DNA of 53,661 nt, taken from NCBI GenBank assembly GCA_018265615.1, contig JABLYX010000030.1, positions 1-53,661 of the forward strand, written 5' to 3'. Made by a program: the position numbers and the translations under genes. This DNA comes from Lentisphaeria bacterium. GTDB lineage: Bacteria > Verrucomicrobiota > Lentisphaeria > Victivallales > Victivallaceae. Positions within the stretch are counted from its first letter, which is position 1. Each line of letters starts with the position of its first letter. Under the pieces are notes generated by a model. That model was not told where the DNA came from. It was given only the letters and a program-made list of their open reading frames with translations, and did not search any database. Positions 33,372 to 41,531 of the stretch are shown here, in pieces.

Positions 33372-33992
33372 ATGGCAGACTACAGAAAAAACGAGGAAAA
33401 TTGGAACGAGTTCCAGTGGGAGCGGGAAATCCGGCGCGACGAGCGGCGGATCAGCTGCTATTTCCGGGAGCTCCCGGGGTGCCTCGACCTTCCCGGCGAG
33501 GAAGATATGATTTTCAGCAGCCTGCTGTCGCGCCCCGATCTCGTGCCGACCGGCGGCAACCCCGACTCGCTCCGCTTCTGGCAGCGTCCGGAGGAGGACG
33601 ATGAAGAGTACGACGACGCGGACGAATCCCCGCGGCGGCGGCCCGGCGCGGAAATCGTCGACGAAATCGACCGGCTCGCGACCGAGTGGAACGTCTGCTG
33701 CGCCTCAACCCTGCGGTCGAACCTCGACCTGCACGGACTCGGCATCGTCTGCGCCTTCGGTAAACTGCTCGCGCGCGCGGCGGACTTCGTCGACACCGAT
33801 GCGGAAACCGCCCGCGGCCTCAAGATCAGCCTCGGGAAACGGGCGCTCGCGGACCTCAACGAACTGGTCGGCGGGCTCGAACATCTCTGCGAGCTCCAGC
33901 ATTCGCTGCTTTCGCATGCCGCGCTGGCGGTCGAACTGCTCGGCCACGTGCGGGAACGGCTGATCGACCTGGTGGAGCAGCTGCGCAAATGA
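33372..33992 (+). CDS. Acidic hypothetical protein
   Basis: A 206-residue soluble protein, unrecognised. The first ~100 residues are charged (RIRRDERRISC-like stretch near 25, then EEDDEEYDDADESPRRRPG at about 74-92), and the C-terminal half is helical with repeated Leu/Ala (LVGGLEHLCELQHSLLSHAALAVELL), which might form a helical bundle or coiled coil. AGGGAGG lies seven bases before the ATG. Its stop overlaps the start of the next gene by ATGA, so it is translated together with the DUF2079 membrane protein. Confidence 0.7.
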   Translation: MADYRKNEENWNEFQWEREIRRDERRISCYFRELPGCLDLPGEEDMIFSSLLSRPDLVPTGGNPDSLRFWQRPEEDDEEYDDADESPRRRPGAEIVDEIDRLATEWNVCCASTLRSNLDLHGLGIVCAFGKLLARAADFVDTDAETARGLKISLGKRALADLNELVGGLEHLCELQHSLLSHAALAVELLGHVRERLIDLVEQLRK

Positions 33993-36172
33993 AGCGGAGG
34001 GCGACGGCCGCGGCAGCAGGTTCCAGACCGCATCCGCTGCTCCTCCCCTGCGCAATCGCCCTCCTGGCCCTGGCCGGAGGCGCTTCGGCGCGTGTGCTGT
34101 TCGACGTATCCGTGACCGACATGGTTCACTTTGCCGTTCTCGGCGAGCAACTGCCGAGACTGCTTCCGCTGGGGGGGTGCATCCTCCTCTTCGAACTGCT
34201 TCTTTTCCGGTTCCGTCCCCGGACAGTGCTCGAGGTGTTCGCCCCGTTTCTGCTGACGCTGCCGTTCCTCTCTTTCGGGCTCAACATCAACCTGCTGATC
34301 GCGTATGCCGCCGCCGCCGGGCTGTCGGTCTACCGGGCGGCCATGCTCGGGGCGTTCGACGGCGAAACCGCGCGGAAATATCTCGGCAGGCTCCCTTTCT
34401 TCTGCCTTGCGGCCGGGCTGCTGCTGATTGTGCTCGGAATCCTCGCCTCAAAATACGCCTACGACCGGATGTTCCTCACGATGCTCGACTGGGGTGTCTA
34501 CGCCCAGACCGCGTGGCACACGTTCCACGGCGACATCATGCGCGGCACATGGCCCGGCCCCAACTTCTCGGAGGGGCATTTCATGCCGGGCTACTTCCTC
34601 ACGATGGCCCTGCCCTACGGGCTGCTGCCGTCGGTCTACACGGTGTTCGCGAGCGGGGCGCTGGCGCTGTGGGGAAGCGCGGGGCTGCTCTACTGCTTCG
34701 CGCGGCAGCGGGGCTTCTCCCGGCCGTACGCGGCGGCTTTCGGCCTGGTCTGGCTGCTCTGCCCCTCCGTTGCGAACCTGAACTTCACGGCGTTCTACGG
34801 AATCAACGCAATCGTCTTCTTCATCCCGGTCTTCTTCTGCTTTCACATGCTTTACGAGGCGAAACGGTTCCGGCTCGCGTTCCTCGTGTTCCTCTTTTCG
34901 CTGACGCTCAAGGAGACGGTCGGGATCTTCTGGTTCGGCTGGGGAGTCGTGAGCTTCCTTGAAAAACGGCGGCGGGACGGGATCCTGTACGGAGCAATCG
35001 GACTTGTCTGGTTCCTGCTCTGCCTGAAGGTGTTCATTCCGCATTTCGCCGGGAATGACTACATCTTCTACGGCCAGTTCCAGGAGCTCGGCGGCGGCAT
35101 CACCGACATCCTCCTCTCTCCCTTCACACGTCCGGCGGAGTTCTGGGGACAGGTGTTCCGGGTCAAGAACCTGCAATTCGTGCTTCTTCTGCTGCTGCCT
35201 TTCTTTCCGGGAGCCCTGAACCGGCCGTGGCTGCTCGGCGCCGGGGCGTTCCTGCTCGGCTTCAACTTCATCCGGGGCAGTGAAACGATCGTGAACCTCG
35301 TGCATCAGTACCAGGTCGAAACGGTCGCGATGTTCGCCGTCGCGCTCGTCCTCGGCGTCCGCCGTGTCAGGGCGGAGGGCCGCCTCGCGCGACTGCTCAG
35401 CTGGCAGCTGACCGGGGCGCGCAGGCAGAATACGCGGCTTGCCATGACCGCCGGAACCGTCGGCTGCGCCCTGTTCGCCCACATCTTTTTCGCAGAGAGC
35501 TTCTATGGCAAGAACAACTTCGGCAGGCTCTCCGGCTTCTCGGATGTGCGCGAAGCGGTCGCCGGGATGCGGCAGCAGATTCCTCCCGGCGAACCGGTCA
35601 ACGCGAGCCTCGCGGTCGCCCCGCAGTTCCTGTTCCGGAACCCGCTCTACGGCGAAGCCTGTCCGGAGGGGAAATTCCTCGCCTATCACGTCGGGGAGGA
35701 CCAGATGAGCTTCCCGCTGGCAAAGCACCGGGAAATTCTCCGCAATCCGGAGTGGATCCCGGTCCGGAAGGAGCTGCTCGACGACGGCCGCACGCTGTTC
35801 CTTTTCCGGCGCGGCGGCGAACCGGAGAAACCGGATCCCAAGCCGGAAACAGGGCGCCACGCCGGTTCCGTTCCGTCGGCCCCGGTGGTTGCGGAAAACG
35901 GGATCCGCTACTTCGCCACCTCGTTCCGCCCGGAGGGCGATGAAACACGGATCGCGTTCCGGCTGCTGCGCCCGCTGCCCGGCTTCGCCAGAATCTACCT
36001 TCAGATCCTGTTCCCGGAAGATATGATGTATATCCGGAGCTTCTTCTTCGCGGACGCCGCCCTCCTGCCGGAGCAGACGCCGGTCGGGACGACGTATGAG
36101 CTGCCGGTCCCCCTGCCGATGCGGGAGCTTGAAAACGCGCAGATCCGGTTCAGCATGCGCATTCTGCCTTGA
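33989..36172 (+). CDS. DUF2079 family polytopic membrane protein
   Basis: A 727-residue protein with about eleven to twelve predicted membrane helices in the first ~480 residues. MFLTMLDWGVYAQTAWH, NFSEGHFMPGYFL and the following loops match DUF2079, a family related to GT-C (ArnT-like) membrane glycosyltransferases. The hydrophilic C-terminal third (about 520-727) probably lies outside. Function is unknown; use of a lipid-linked sugar donor is a family-level inference. It is coupled by ATGA overlap to the acidic protein upstream. Confidence 0.8.
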   Translation: MKRRATAAAAGSRPHPLLLPCAIALLALAGGASARVLFDVSVTDMVHFAVLGEQLPRLLPLGGCILLFELLLFRFRPRTVLEVFAPFLLTLPFLSFGLNINLLIAYAAAAGLSVYRAAMLGAFDGETARKYLGRLPFFCLAAGLLLIVLGILASKYAYDRMFLTMLDWGVYAQTAWHTFHGDIMRGTWPGPNFSEGHFMPGYFLTMALPYGLLPSVYTVFASGALALWGSAGLLYCFARQRGFSRPYAAAFGLVWLLCPSVANLNFTAFYGINAIVFFIPVFFCFHMLYEAKRFRLAFLVFLFSLTLKETVGIFWFGWGVVSFLEKRRRDGILYGAIGLVWFLLCLKVFIPHFAGNDYIFYGQFQELGGGITDILLSPFTRPAEFWGQVFRVKNLQFVLLLLLPFFPGALNRPWLLGAGAFLLGFNFIRGSETIVNLVHQYQVETVAMFAVALVLGVRRVRAEGRLARLLSWQLTGARRQNTRLAMTAGTVGCALFAHIFFAESFYGKNNFGRLSGFSDVREAVAGMRQQIPPGEPVNASLAVAPQFLFRNPLYGEACPEGKFLAYHVGEDQMSFPLAKHREILRNPEWIPVRKELLDDGRTLFLFRRGGEPEKPDPKPETGRHAGSVPSAPVVAENGIRYFATSFRPEGDETRIAFRLLRPLPGFARIYLQILFPEDMMYIRSFFFADAALLPEQTPVGTTYELPVPLPMRELENAQIRFSMRILP

Positions 36173-36270
36173 TGCGGCAGCCACGTTCCGGGGCCAACCG
36201 GACCATCAGGGGCACAGACTAACTGTTCCTCCTCCCATCATCACGGCGTTCGAAAAGCGGAGGAGCAGGT

Positions 36271-36299
36271 TTGATTTCTCCGAATGGATGGATTATATT
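36271..36299 (+). promoter_or_regulatory. Promoter of the broken IclR-type regulator
   Basis: TTGATT (36271-36276), a 17-bp spacer and TATATT (36294-36299). It is well preserved although the gene behind it is not. Confidence 0.6.
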
Positions 36300-36343
36300 C
36301 TCATCCATGTCAAGCAGCAGGATATGAAACAGAGGACACTCCA

Positions 36344-36728
36344 ATGGCAAACAACGATCTTGCAGGTTCCCTTGTCCGCGGCCTGGAGAATTGCTGAAGC
36401 ACCTGGCCTCAAGCACTCCACCTGCTGCAATCTGACCCGTACCCCTGCGGCAGGCAACTTTCTGGAGAAATCCCGGGAGCGTTACCATCTCGGCCGGGCC
36501 GCAGGCGAACTGGGGGCCAAGTACAGCCGTCCTCTGTTTCCAGCTGAAATGGAAGCGGAACTTTTCCGTCTCCGCCGCTTTCTGCCGGAAGGGACAGTCA
36601 TTTTCGCCCGGATGACGCCGAACGGAATCGCCCAGACCCATCGGATCAGTACGGATTATCCCGTCATCCAGCATATTGATGAGCCGCTGCTGAATGTCTG
36701 CACCTCCACAGGCGGCCTGAGGCGATGA
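36344..36728 (+). pseudogene. Frameshifted IclR-family regulator remnant
   Basis: The frame from the ATG at 36344 (after AGAGGA) reads MANNDLAGSLVRGLEN, the typical start of an IclR regulator, then stops at once. A different frame continues the same protein: APGLKHSTCCNLTRTPAAGN, then FLEKSRERYHLGRAAGELGA, matching the IclR winged helix and its YxLG turn, before ending at 36728 with only part of the effector domain. Residues that should lie between the HTH pieces are missing, so there are at least a frameshift and small deletions. It lies just before the GH3 gene, which it may once have controlled. A read on the minus strand (36219-36674) is a shadow. Confidence 0.65.
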
Positions 36729-36812
36729 AAAATCCGCGATTATTCATGGAACCCGATACAAAAATCCGCCGGAACGGATTATATTATGTCTCTCCCGTGA
36801 TACAGATGCAAA

Positions 36813-38933
36813 ATGGATTGGAACATCGATATGACGCCTTACCGCAACCCGGCGCTCCCCGTTGAGGAGCGCGTTGAAGACCTGCTCTCGCGAATGACCC
36901 TCGAAGAGAAGAGCGACCAGCTGCTCCAGAACACCATCGGGCCGGACGTGAACCCGAACAACATCGGCGACGGCGGCGAATTCCGCCCCACCATCGGCTC
37001 GATCCTCTCCTACTTCGGCGGAGTTGAAAAACGCAACGAATTCCAACGCCGCGCCGTGGAAGACACCCGGCTCGGCATTCCCATCATCTGGGGCATGGAC
37101 GTGATCCACGGCTGGCGCACCGCGTTCCCGGTTCCGCTCGCGCAGGCGTGCACCTGGAACCCGGAGACGGTCGAAGCGGGCTGCCGGATCGCCGCGAAGG
37201 AGTGCTCCTCCGAGGGCATCGACTGGACCTTCGCCCCGATGGTCGACATCCCGCACGATCCGCGCTGGGGACGGGTCATGGAGAGCTTCGGCGAGGATCC
37301 GTACGCCTCCGGCGTCTTCGCCCGCGCCTCCGTGCGCGGCTACCAGACCGCCGACCCCTCCGCGCCGGACGCGGTCGCGGCATGCCTGAAGCATTTCGCC
37401 GGATATGCCGCAAGCGAAGGCGGCCGCGATTACGCCTACACCGATATTTCGGCCCGCATGCTGCATGAAACCTATCTGCCGCCATTCCACGCCGGCGTCG
37501 ACGAAGGGGCGCTCACGCTGATGAGCTCCTTCAACGACATCACAGGAACCCCGGCCGTCGTGAACCGCTATCTCATGACGGAGGTGCTGCGCGGCCGGTG
37601 GGGCTTCACGGGCTTCGTGGTTTCGGACTGGGACAGCTTCCGGCAGCTCAAGGCGCAGGGCTACTCCTCCGATCCGGAGAAGGTCGCGATCAGCTGTCTC
37701 TCTGCCGGCAACGACATGGAGATGGTCAGCGACTGCTTCACCCGCCTGCCGGAGCTCGTGAAAACGGGGCGCATCGGCATCGCCGTCGTCAATGAAGCCG
37801 TGCGCCGCATCCTGCGGGTCAAATTCCGGCTCGGTCTCTTCGAGCACCCGTACACCGAGGTGCGCCCGTCCTCCGAAAGTACTCTCCTGCCGGAATACCG
37901 CGAAGCCGCGCGGAAAGCGGCGCAGCAATGCGCCGTCCTGCTGAAAAACGAGAACAAACTCCTGCCGCTCGATCCGCATGCAGTCCGTTCGGTCGCGCTC
38001 GTCGGCCCCGTCGCCGGAAATGCGGAGGCACTCATCGGCAACTGGCGCGGCGGCGTCGACCCCTCCACCGTAAAAACGATGTGCGACGTGATCGGCGGCT
38101 ATTTCCCGCAAAGCCGGATCACAGCGGCCCCGGGCTGCGGCTTTGAAACCGCGGCAGACGGAGAGCTGGAAGCCGCCGTCGAAGCCGGCCGTAACGCCGA
38201 CCTCATCCTCGTCGCCCTGGGTGAAGAGTGGAACCGCGCCGGAGAAAACTGTTCGCGTTCGGATATCGGCCTGCCCGGCGTCCAGCGGGAGCTCCTGCGC
38301 GCGCTCGCCGCGCTCGGCAAGCCGGTCGTGCTGCTCGTGACCTCGGGGCGCCCGGTCATCTACGCGGACCTCGAACCGTATGCGGATGCGATCCTGCATC
38401 TCTGGCAGGGCGGGCAGGAAGCGGCGCGCGCCTGCTTCGACCTGCTGACCGGAGCGTGCAATCCGAGCGGACGGCTCGCCATGACCTTCCCGCGCAGCGT
38501 CGGCCAGATTCCGGTCTACTACAACGAGCATCGCCGCGCGCGTCCCGACCAGGGATATTACCACGACCTCGAAGAGTCGCCCATGTATCCGTTCGGCTAC
38601 GGCCTGAGCTACACGGAATTCGCCTGCTCGAAACTCGCCGTTTCCGGGGAACTGCTCGTGACCGTCGAAGTCTCGAACCGGGGAGAGCGCCGCGGCGTTG
38701 AAACCCTGTTCCTCTATCTCTCCGACCCCGAAGCGGAGCTGACCCAGCCCGCACGCCGCCTGATCGCGTTCCGGCAGGTCGAACTCGCCCCCGGCGAAAG
38801 CGTCCGGGTTCAATTCCAGCTGGACAAAATGCGCGATCTCGCCTACACCGGTCCCGCCGGAGAACGCATCTTCGAGTCCGGTGAATTCATCGTCTCCGCC
38901 GGCGGATTGGAGTGCAGCTTCAACTGCCGCTGA
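36813..38933 (+). CDS. Glycoside hydrolase family 3 beta-glucosidase-like enzyme
   Basis: A 706-residue GH3 enzyme of the BglX type without a signal peptide, so probably cytoplasmic. The nucleophile Asp272 is in GFVVSDWDSF; EERVEDLLSRMTLEEK, GMDVIHGWRT and CLKHFAGYAA are conserved GH3 blocks. The second domain follows (VALVGPVAGN, ILVALGEEWNRAGEN), and a C-terminal fibronectin-III-like domain (about 610-700) ends the protein. It probably cleaves beta-linked glucose or xylose from short oligosaccharides. No clear SD is seen at either ATG (36813, 36831). A terminator follows. Confidence 0.95.
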   Translation: MDWNIDMTPYRNPALPVEERVEDLLSRMTLEEKSDQLLQNTIGPDVNPNNIGDGGEFRPTIGSILSYFGGVEKRNEFQRRAVEDTRLGIPIIWGMDVIHGWRTAFPVPLAQACTWNPETVEAGCRIAAKECSSEGIDWTFAPMVDIPHDPRWGRVMESFGEDPYASGVFARASVRGYQTADPSAPDAVAACLKHFAGYAASEGGRDYAYTDISARMLHETYLPPFHAGVDEGALTLMSSFNDITGTPAVVNRYLMTEVLRGRWGFTGFVVSDWDSFRQLKAQGYSSDPEKVAISCLSAGNDMEMVSDCFTRLPELVKTGRIGIAVVNEAVRRILRVKFRLGLFEHPYTEVRPSSESTLLPEYREAARKAAQQCAVLLKNENKLLPLDPHAVRSVALVGPVAGNAEALIGNWRGGVDPSTVKTMCDVIGGYFPQSRITAAPGCGFETAADGELEAAVEAGRNADLILVALGEEWNRAGENCSRSDIGLPGVQRELLRALAALGKPVVLLVTSGRPVIYADLEPYADAILHLWQGGQEAARACFDLLTGACNPSGRLAMTFPRSVGQIPVYYNEHRRARPDQGYYHDLEESPMYPFGYGLSYTEFACSKLAVSGELLVTVEVSNRGERRGVETLFLYLSDPEAELTQPARRLIAFRQVELAPGESVRVQFQLDKMRDLAYTGPAGERIFESGEFIVSAGGLECSFNCR

Positions 38934-38964
38934 TCAACAGATCCGGAGAATGGTGATTGAGGAG

Positions 38965-38994
38965 AAGAGCGGTGTCTATGGCGGCCGCTCTTTT
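38965..38994 (+). terminator. Terminator between GH3 and the Rrf2 gene
   Basis: AAGAGCGG (38965-38972) pairs with CCGCTCTT (38985-38992), followed by TTTT on the plus strand. It abuts the 3' end of the convergent Rrf2 gene and may serve both. Confidence 0.6.
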
Positions 38995-39479
38995 CATTCC
39001 TTCTGCGCCGTATCCGCACCCGGCCGGCGGCCGCCGCTCCGGGCAAGCTCAAGACGGTCGGTCATAACCGTCATTTTTCCGGCGAGGTCGGCCAGCGTGG
39101 TCTGTGAAAAAAACTCGCGCGTCATCTCATTGACCGCGTCGAGCATGGGGCCGAACAGGCGGCAGCCGTCCTCGCACTTCACGCTCCGGAACAGGCAGCG
39201 CCGGTCGGAGAGCGTCCCTTCCAGCGCTTCAAATACCATGAGTGCGGTCATCTTTTCCGGAGGATACGCAAGCAGGAAGCCCCCCTGCGGCCCCTGGCGG
39301 CTTTCGAGGATCCCCGCCTGCCGCAGCCGGTGCAGAACCGTCACCGTGTGATCGTAAGAGATATCCATCGCCGCCGCGATTCCACGGGCGCTGACCACCT
39401 GGGCGGGATCGGCCGCCATGATCGTGCAGCTGTGAAGTCCGATTGCGGCAGCCTCAGACAGGCCAAAGAGATTCGACAT
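38994..39479 (-). CDS. Rrf2-family transcriptional regulator (probable Fe-S sensor)
   Basis: A 161-residue winged-helix regulator. Residues 1-70 hold the HTH (VVSARGIAAAMDISYDHTVTVLHRL, then LESRQGPQGGFLLAYPP). Three cysteines, C95, C102 and C106, match the Fe-S binding region of IscR/NsrR-type members, so the protein may sense iron-sulfur status, oxygen or nitric oxide. The ATG at 39479 is chosen because earlier codons lie in an AT-rich promoter region. Its promoter has a perfect 14-bp palindrome. Targets are unknown, and no iscS-type gene is adjacent. Confidence 0.88.
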   Translation of the reverse strand: MSNLFGLSEAAAIGLHSCTIMAADPAQVVSARGIAAAMDISYDHTVTVLHRLRQAGILESRQGPQGGFLLAYPPEKMTALMVFEALEGTLSDRRCLFRSVKCEDGCRLFGPMLDAVNEMTREFFSQTTLADLAGKMTVMTDRLELARSGGRRPGADTAQKE

Positions 39480-39517
39480 ATGATTTCCAGAATAATAATT
39501 GTATAATTTCTTATCAT

Positions 39518-39545
39518 ATAATATATTAAATTTAATAAATTTCAA
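39518..39545 (-). promoter_or_regulatory. Rrf2 gene promoter with palindrome in the spacer
   Basis: On the minus strand TTGAAA (39545-39540), 16 bp, TATTAT (39523-39518). The perfect palindrome TATTAAATTTAATA (39524-39537) fills the spacer, a good position for autorepression by the Rrf2 protein. Confidence 0.5.
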
Positions 39546-39639
39546 CATACATTCATTTTTTATCAGAAAAAATTTCCCTTGCAGGAAACCTCTGCCTGCT
39601 CATGAATATCGTTTTTTTACTTTTTTTCCGTTTCATCCC

Positions 39640-39668
39640 TTGACTTTTCGACTTGTTTGCATCATAAT
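39640..39668 (+). promoter_or_regulatory. Promoter of the second regulator-pseudopilin-lyase cassette
   Basis: TTGACT (39640-39645), a 17-bp spacer and CATAAT (39663-39668), about 50 bp before the regulator start. Confidence 0.65.
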
Positions 39669-39678
39669 ATAAACAAGT
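39651..39678. promoter_or_regulatory. Candidate operator ACTTGTTT-N12-AAACAAGT
   Basis: A perfect 8-bp inverted repeat flanks the -10 box of the GntR-LacI-type regulator gene. It resembles AraR-type operators (ACTTGT...ACAAGT), which fits autorepression by the adjacent AraR-like regulator. Confidence 0.6.
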
Positions 39679-39717
39679 TCACATAAACATGCACAGATAA
39701 AACAACGGACCTGGCCC

Positions 39718-40758
39718 ATGCCGAAAATCGCTTATCATGTCGTATATAATATGCTGCGCCGGGAGATCGAGGGGCGGCTGATTCCGGCGGGTCAGCTCAT
39801 GCCCTCCGAAAACAAACTTGCAGAGAAATACAGCATCAGCCGCACGACCGCACGCAAGGTTCTGCAGATGCTGGCGGAAAAAGGGTACATCGCCAGCCGG
39901 GCCGGCGTCGGTTGGGAGGTGCTTTCTCCCGCGCCGGACAAACCGGAGCTGAACCGCCGCCGGATCATCGGCGTGGATTCCGAACTCTCCCCGGGACTCT
40001 ATTACTACTACCCGCATCTGCTCGACGGAATCAAGCAGGCGGCGAAGGAGTACGACTGCCGGCTCGTCATTTCCAATTTCAGCAGCCCGGACGAGCTGAA
40101 AAAAGGGGAGGAAGACGCGCTGCTCGTCATCAATATCCGCAATGAGGAGTATCAGGAGTACGAAAAGCTCGCCGACCGCGGAATTCCGGTCGTCTTCATC
40201 AACCGCTATCTGGACAATCCGAAATTCTCCTGCTTCGCCGTGAATTATCAGCATGAAGCGGGGCGGGCGGTGGAGTACCTCCTCCTGACCGGCCATCACC
40301 GGATCGCGATGATCGCGGGGCGCGGTACCCGGCACCTCGTCGAACCGCGCATCAACGGCTTTTACCAGGCGTTCACCGCTTTCGAGCTCGAACCGCCGGA
40401 AGAGCTGATCTACCGCGACCTCTCCGTGAAGGAGCTGGCGGAAAAACTGCGCAGGGACCGTCCGACGGCGGCGTTCCTGATGGATGGCGGCAAACTCCCG
40501 GGCTTCATGCTCGCCGCCGAATGCGCCGGAATGCGCATCCCGGACGATATTTCGCTCATCTGCTTCGACGACGTAAGCGACAACCCGCTCACGGAGCAGC
40601 CAGTGAGCCACATCCGCATGCCGCTGCGCGCAATGGGCGCCGCCGCACTCCGCCATGCAATTCAACGGCTGGAGGACTCCTCCTGCCGCCCCGAGCACCG
40701 CTTCGTCGGCGCGGATCTTGTCATCAACTCCAGCTGCCGGAAACTCAACCTCAAATGA
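39718..40758 (+). CDS. GntR-type HTH / LacI-type sensor transcriptional regulator
   Basis: A 346-residue AraR-like regulator: an N-terminal GntR winged helix (about 5-68; LMPSENKLAEKYSISRTTARKVL, then EKGYIASRAGVGWEV) and a LacI-type ligand-binding domain (about 78-335; RIIGVDSELSPG, then MRIPDDISLICFDDVSDNPL). The domain is expected to bind a sugar and release DNA. Its stop overlaps the following pseudopilin frame by ATGA if the first possible start of the latter is used. It is the likely controller of the PL8 lyase cassette. SD is weak. Confidence 0.9.
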   Translation: MPKIAYHVVYNMLRREIEGRLIPAGQLMPSENKLAEKYSISRTTARKVLQMLAEKGYIASRAGVGWEVLSPAPDKPELNRRRIIGVDSELSPGLYYYYPHLLDGIKQAAKEYDCRLVISNFSSPDELKKGEEDALLVINIRNEEYQEYEKLADRGIPVVFINRYLDNPKFSCFAVNYQHEAGRAVEYLLLTGHHRIAMIAGRGTRHLVEPRINGFYQAFTAFELEPPEELIYRDLSVKELAEKLRRDRPTAAFLMDGGKLPGFMLAAECAGMRIPDDISLICFDDVSDNPLTEQPVSHIRMPLRAMGAAALRHAIQRLEDSSCRPEHRFVGADLVINSSCRKLNLK

Positions 40759-40772
40759 AGGATGCCTTTATC

Positions 40773-41531
40773 ATGAGAAAACATTTCACATTGATCGAAC
40801 TTCTCGTCGTGATTGCAATCATTGCAATCCTCGCCGCCATGCTGCTGCCCGCGTTGAACCAGGCGCGGGAACGGGCGCGCTCCGCAAACTGCCTTTCGAA
40901 CCTGAAGCAGTGCGGCACGGCGATGCTCCAGTACGCGGGCGACAACAAAGGGATGTTCCCCATCCTGCTGAAAGTCAGCTCCGACGGCACGATGCCGAGC
41001 TGGGGCAACCTGCTGCTCGGCTGGAAATATGCTTCCTCCGGCAACGGGACCCGGCTCTATTTCGACCGGTACGGGGTCGTGCCGTATCTGCCCGCATCGG
41101 CCGAAACCGTCATCGACTGCCCGAGCGCGATGAAGCAGGCGGTCAGCACAAGCAGCTACTGCTACGGCTACTGCCAGATCACCTGGGGCAGTAATTGGAG
41201 CGCCATCAAAAAGGATGTCGGCGGCGACGGCGTCTGGTGGAGCTCAGGAGACGGCAAAGGATTGAACCTCAACCGGTTCAGGCGTCCCTCCGCAACCGTT
41301 GTCCTCGCGGATACCGGTTACGTTGCAACCAGTTCGAAATACGGTTACAGTGCCCTGGGCTTCAAAAACGACCTCGAAGACGGCGGCGGCGGAGTCATGC
41401 TCCGCCACGGAAGACGCGCCAACACCCTGTTCGGGGACGGCCATGCCGCGGGATTGAACCCCGGCCAGCTCAAGCAGACAGCCAACCGGATCACCTATGT
41501 CCTTACCGGGGCCGGAGCCCGCGCACAATGA
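40773..41531 (+). CDS. Prepilin-like secreted protein with H-X9-DG tail
   Basis: A 252-residue protein with the prepilin leader MRKHFTLIELLVVIAIIAIL and, after the helix, LPALNQARERARSANCLSNL. Its C-terminal RHGRRANTLFGDGHAAG has exactly the His-x9-Asp-Gly motif that marks a prepilin family abundant in Lentisphaerota and Planctomycetota. Its role is unknown; such proteins may form surface or secretion structures together with the enzyme they accompany. Two starts are possible: 40773 (after AAGGA) or 40755, which overlaps the regulator stop by ATGA. It ends in an ATGA overlap with the lyase gene. Confidence 0.88.
   Translation: MRKHFTLIELLVVIAIIAILAAMLLPALNQARERARSANCLSNLKQCGTAMLQYAGDNKGMFPILLKVSSDGTMPSWGNLLLGWKYASSGNGTRLYFDRYGVVPYLPASAETVIDCPSAMKQAVSTSSYCYGYCQITWGSNWSAIKKDVGGDGVWWSSGDGKGLNLNRFRRPSATVVLADTGYVATSSKYGYSALGFKNDLEDGGGGVMLRHGRRANTLFGDGHAAGLNPGQLKQTANRITYVLTGAGARAQ

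Noticed and set aside
36219..36674. Minus-strand 151-residue ORF over the IclR remnant
   Set aside because: No recognisable domain or SD, while the plus strand shows IclR similarity in two frames.
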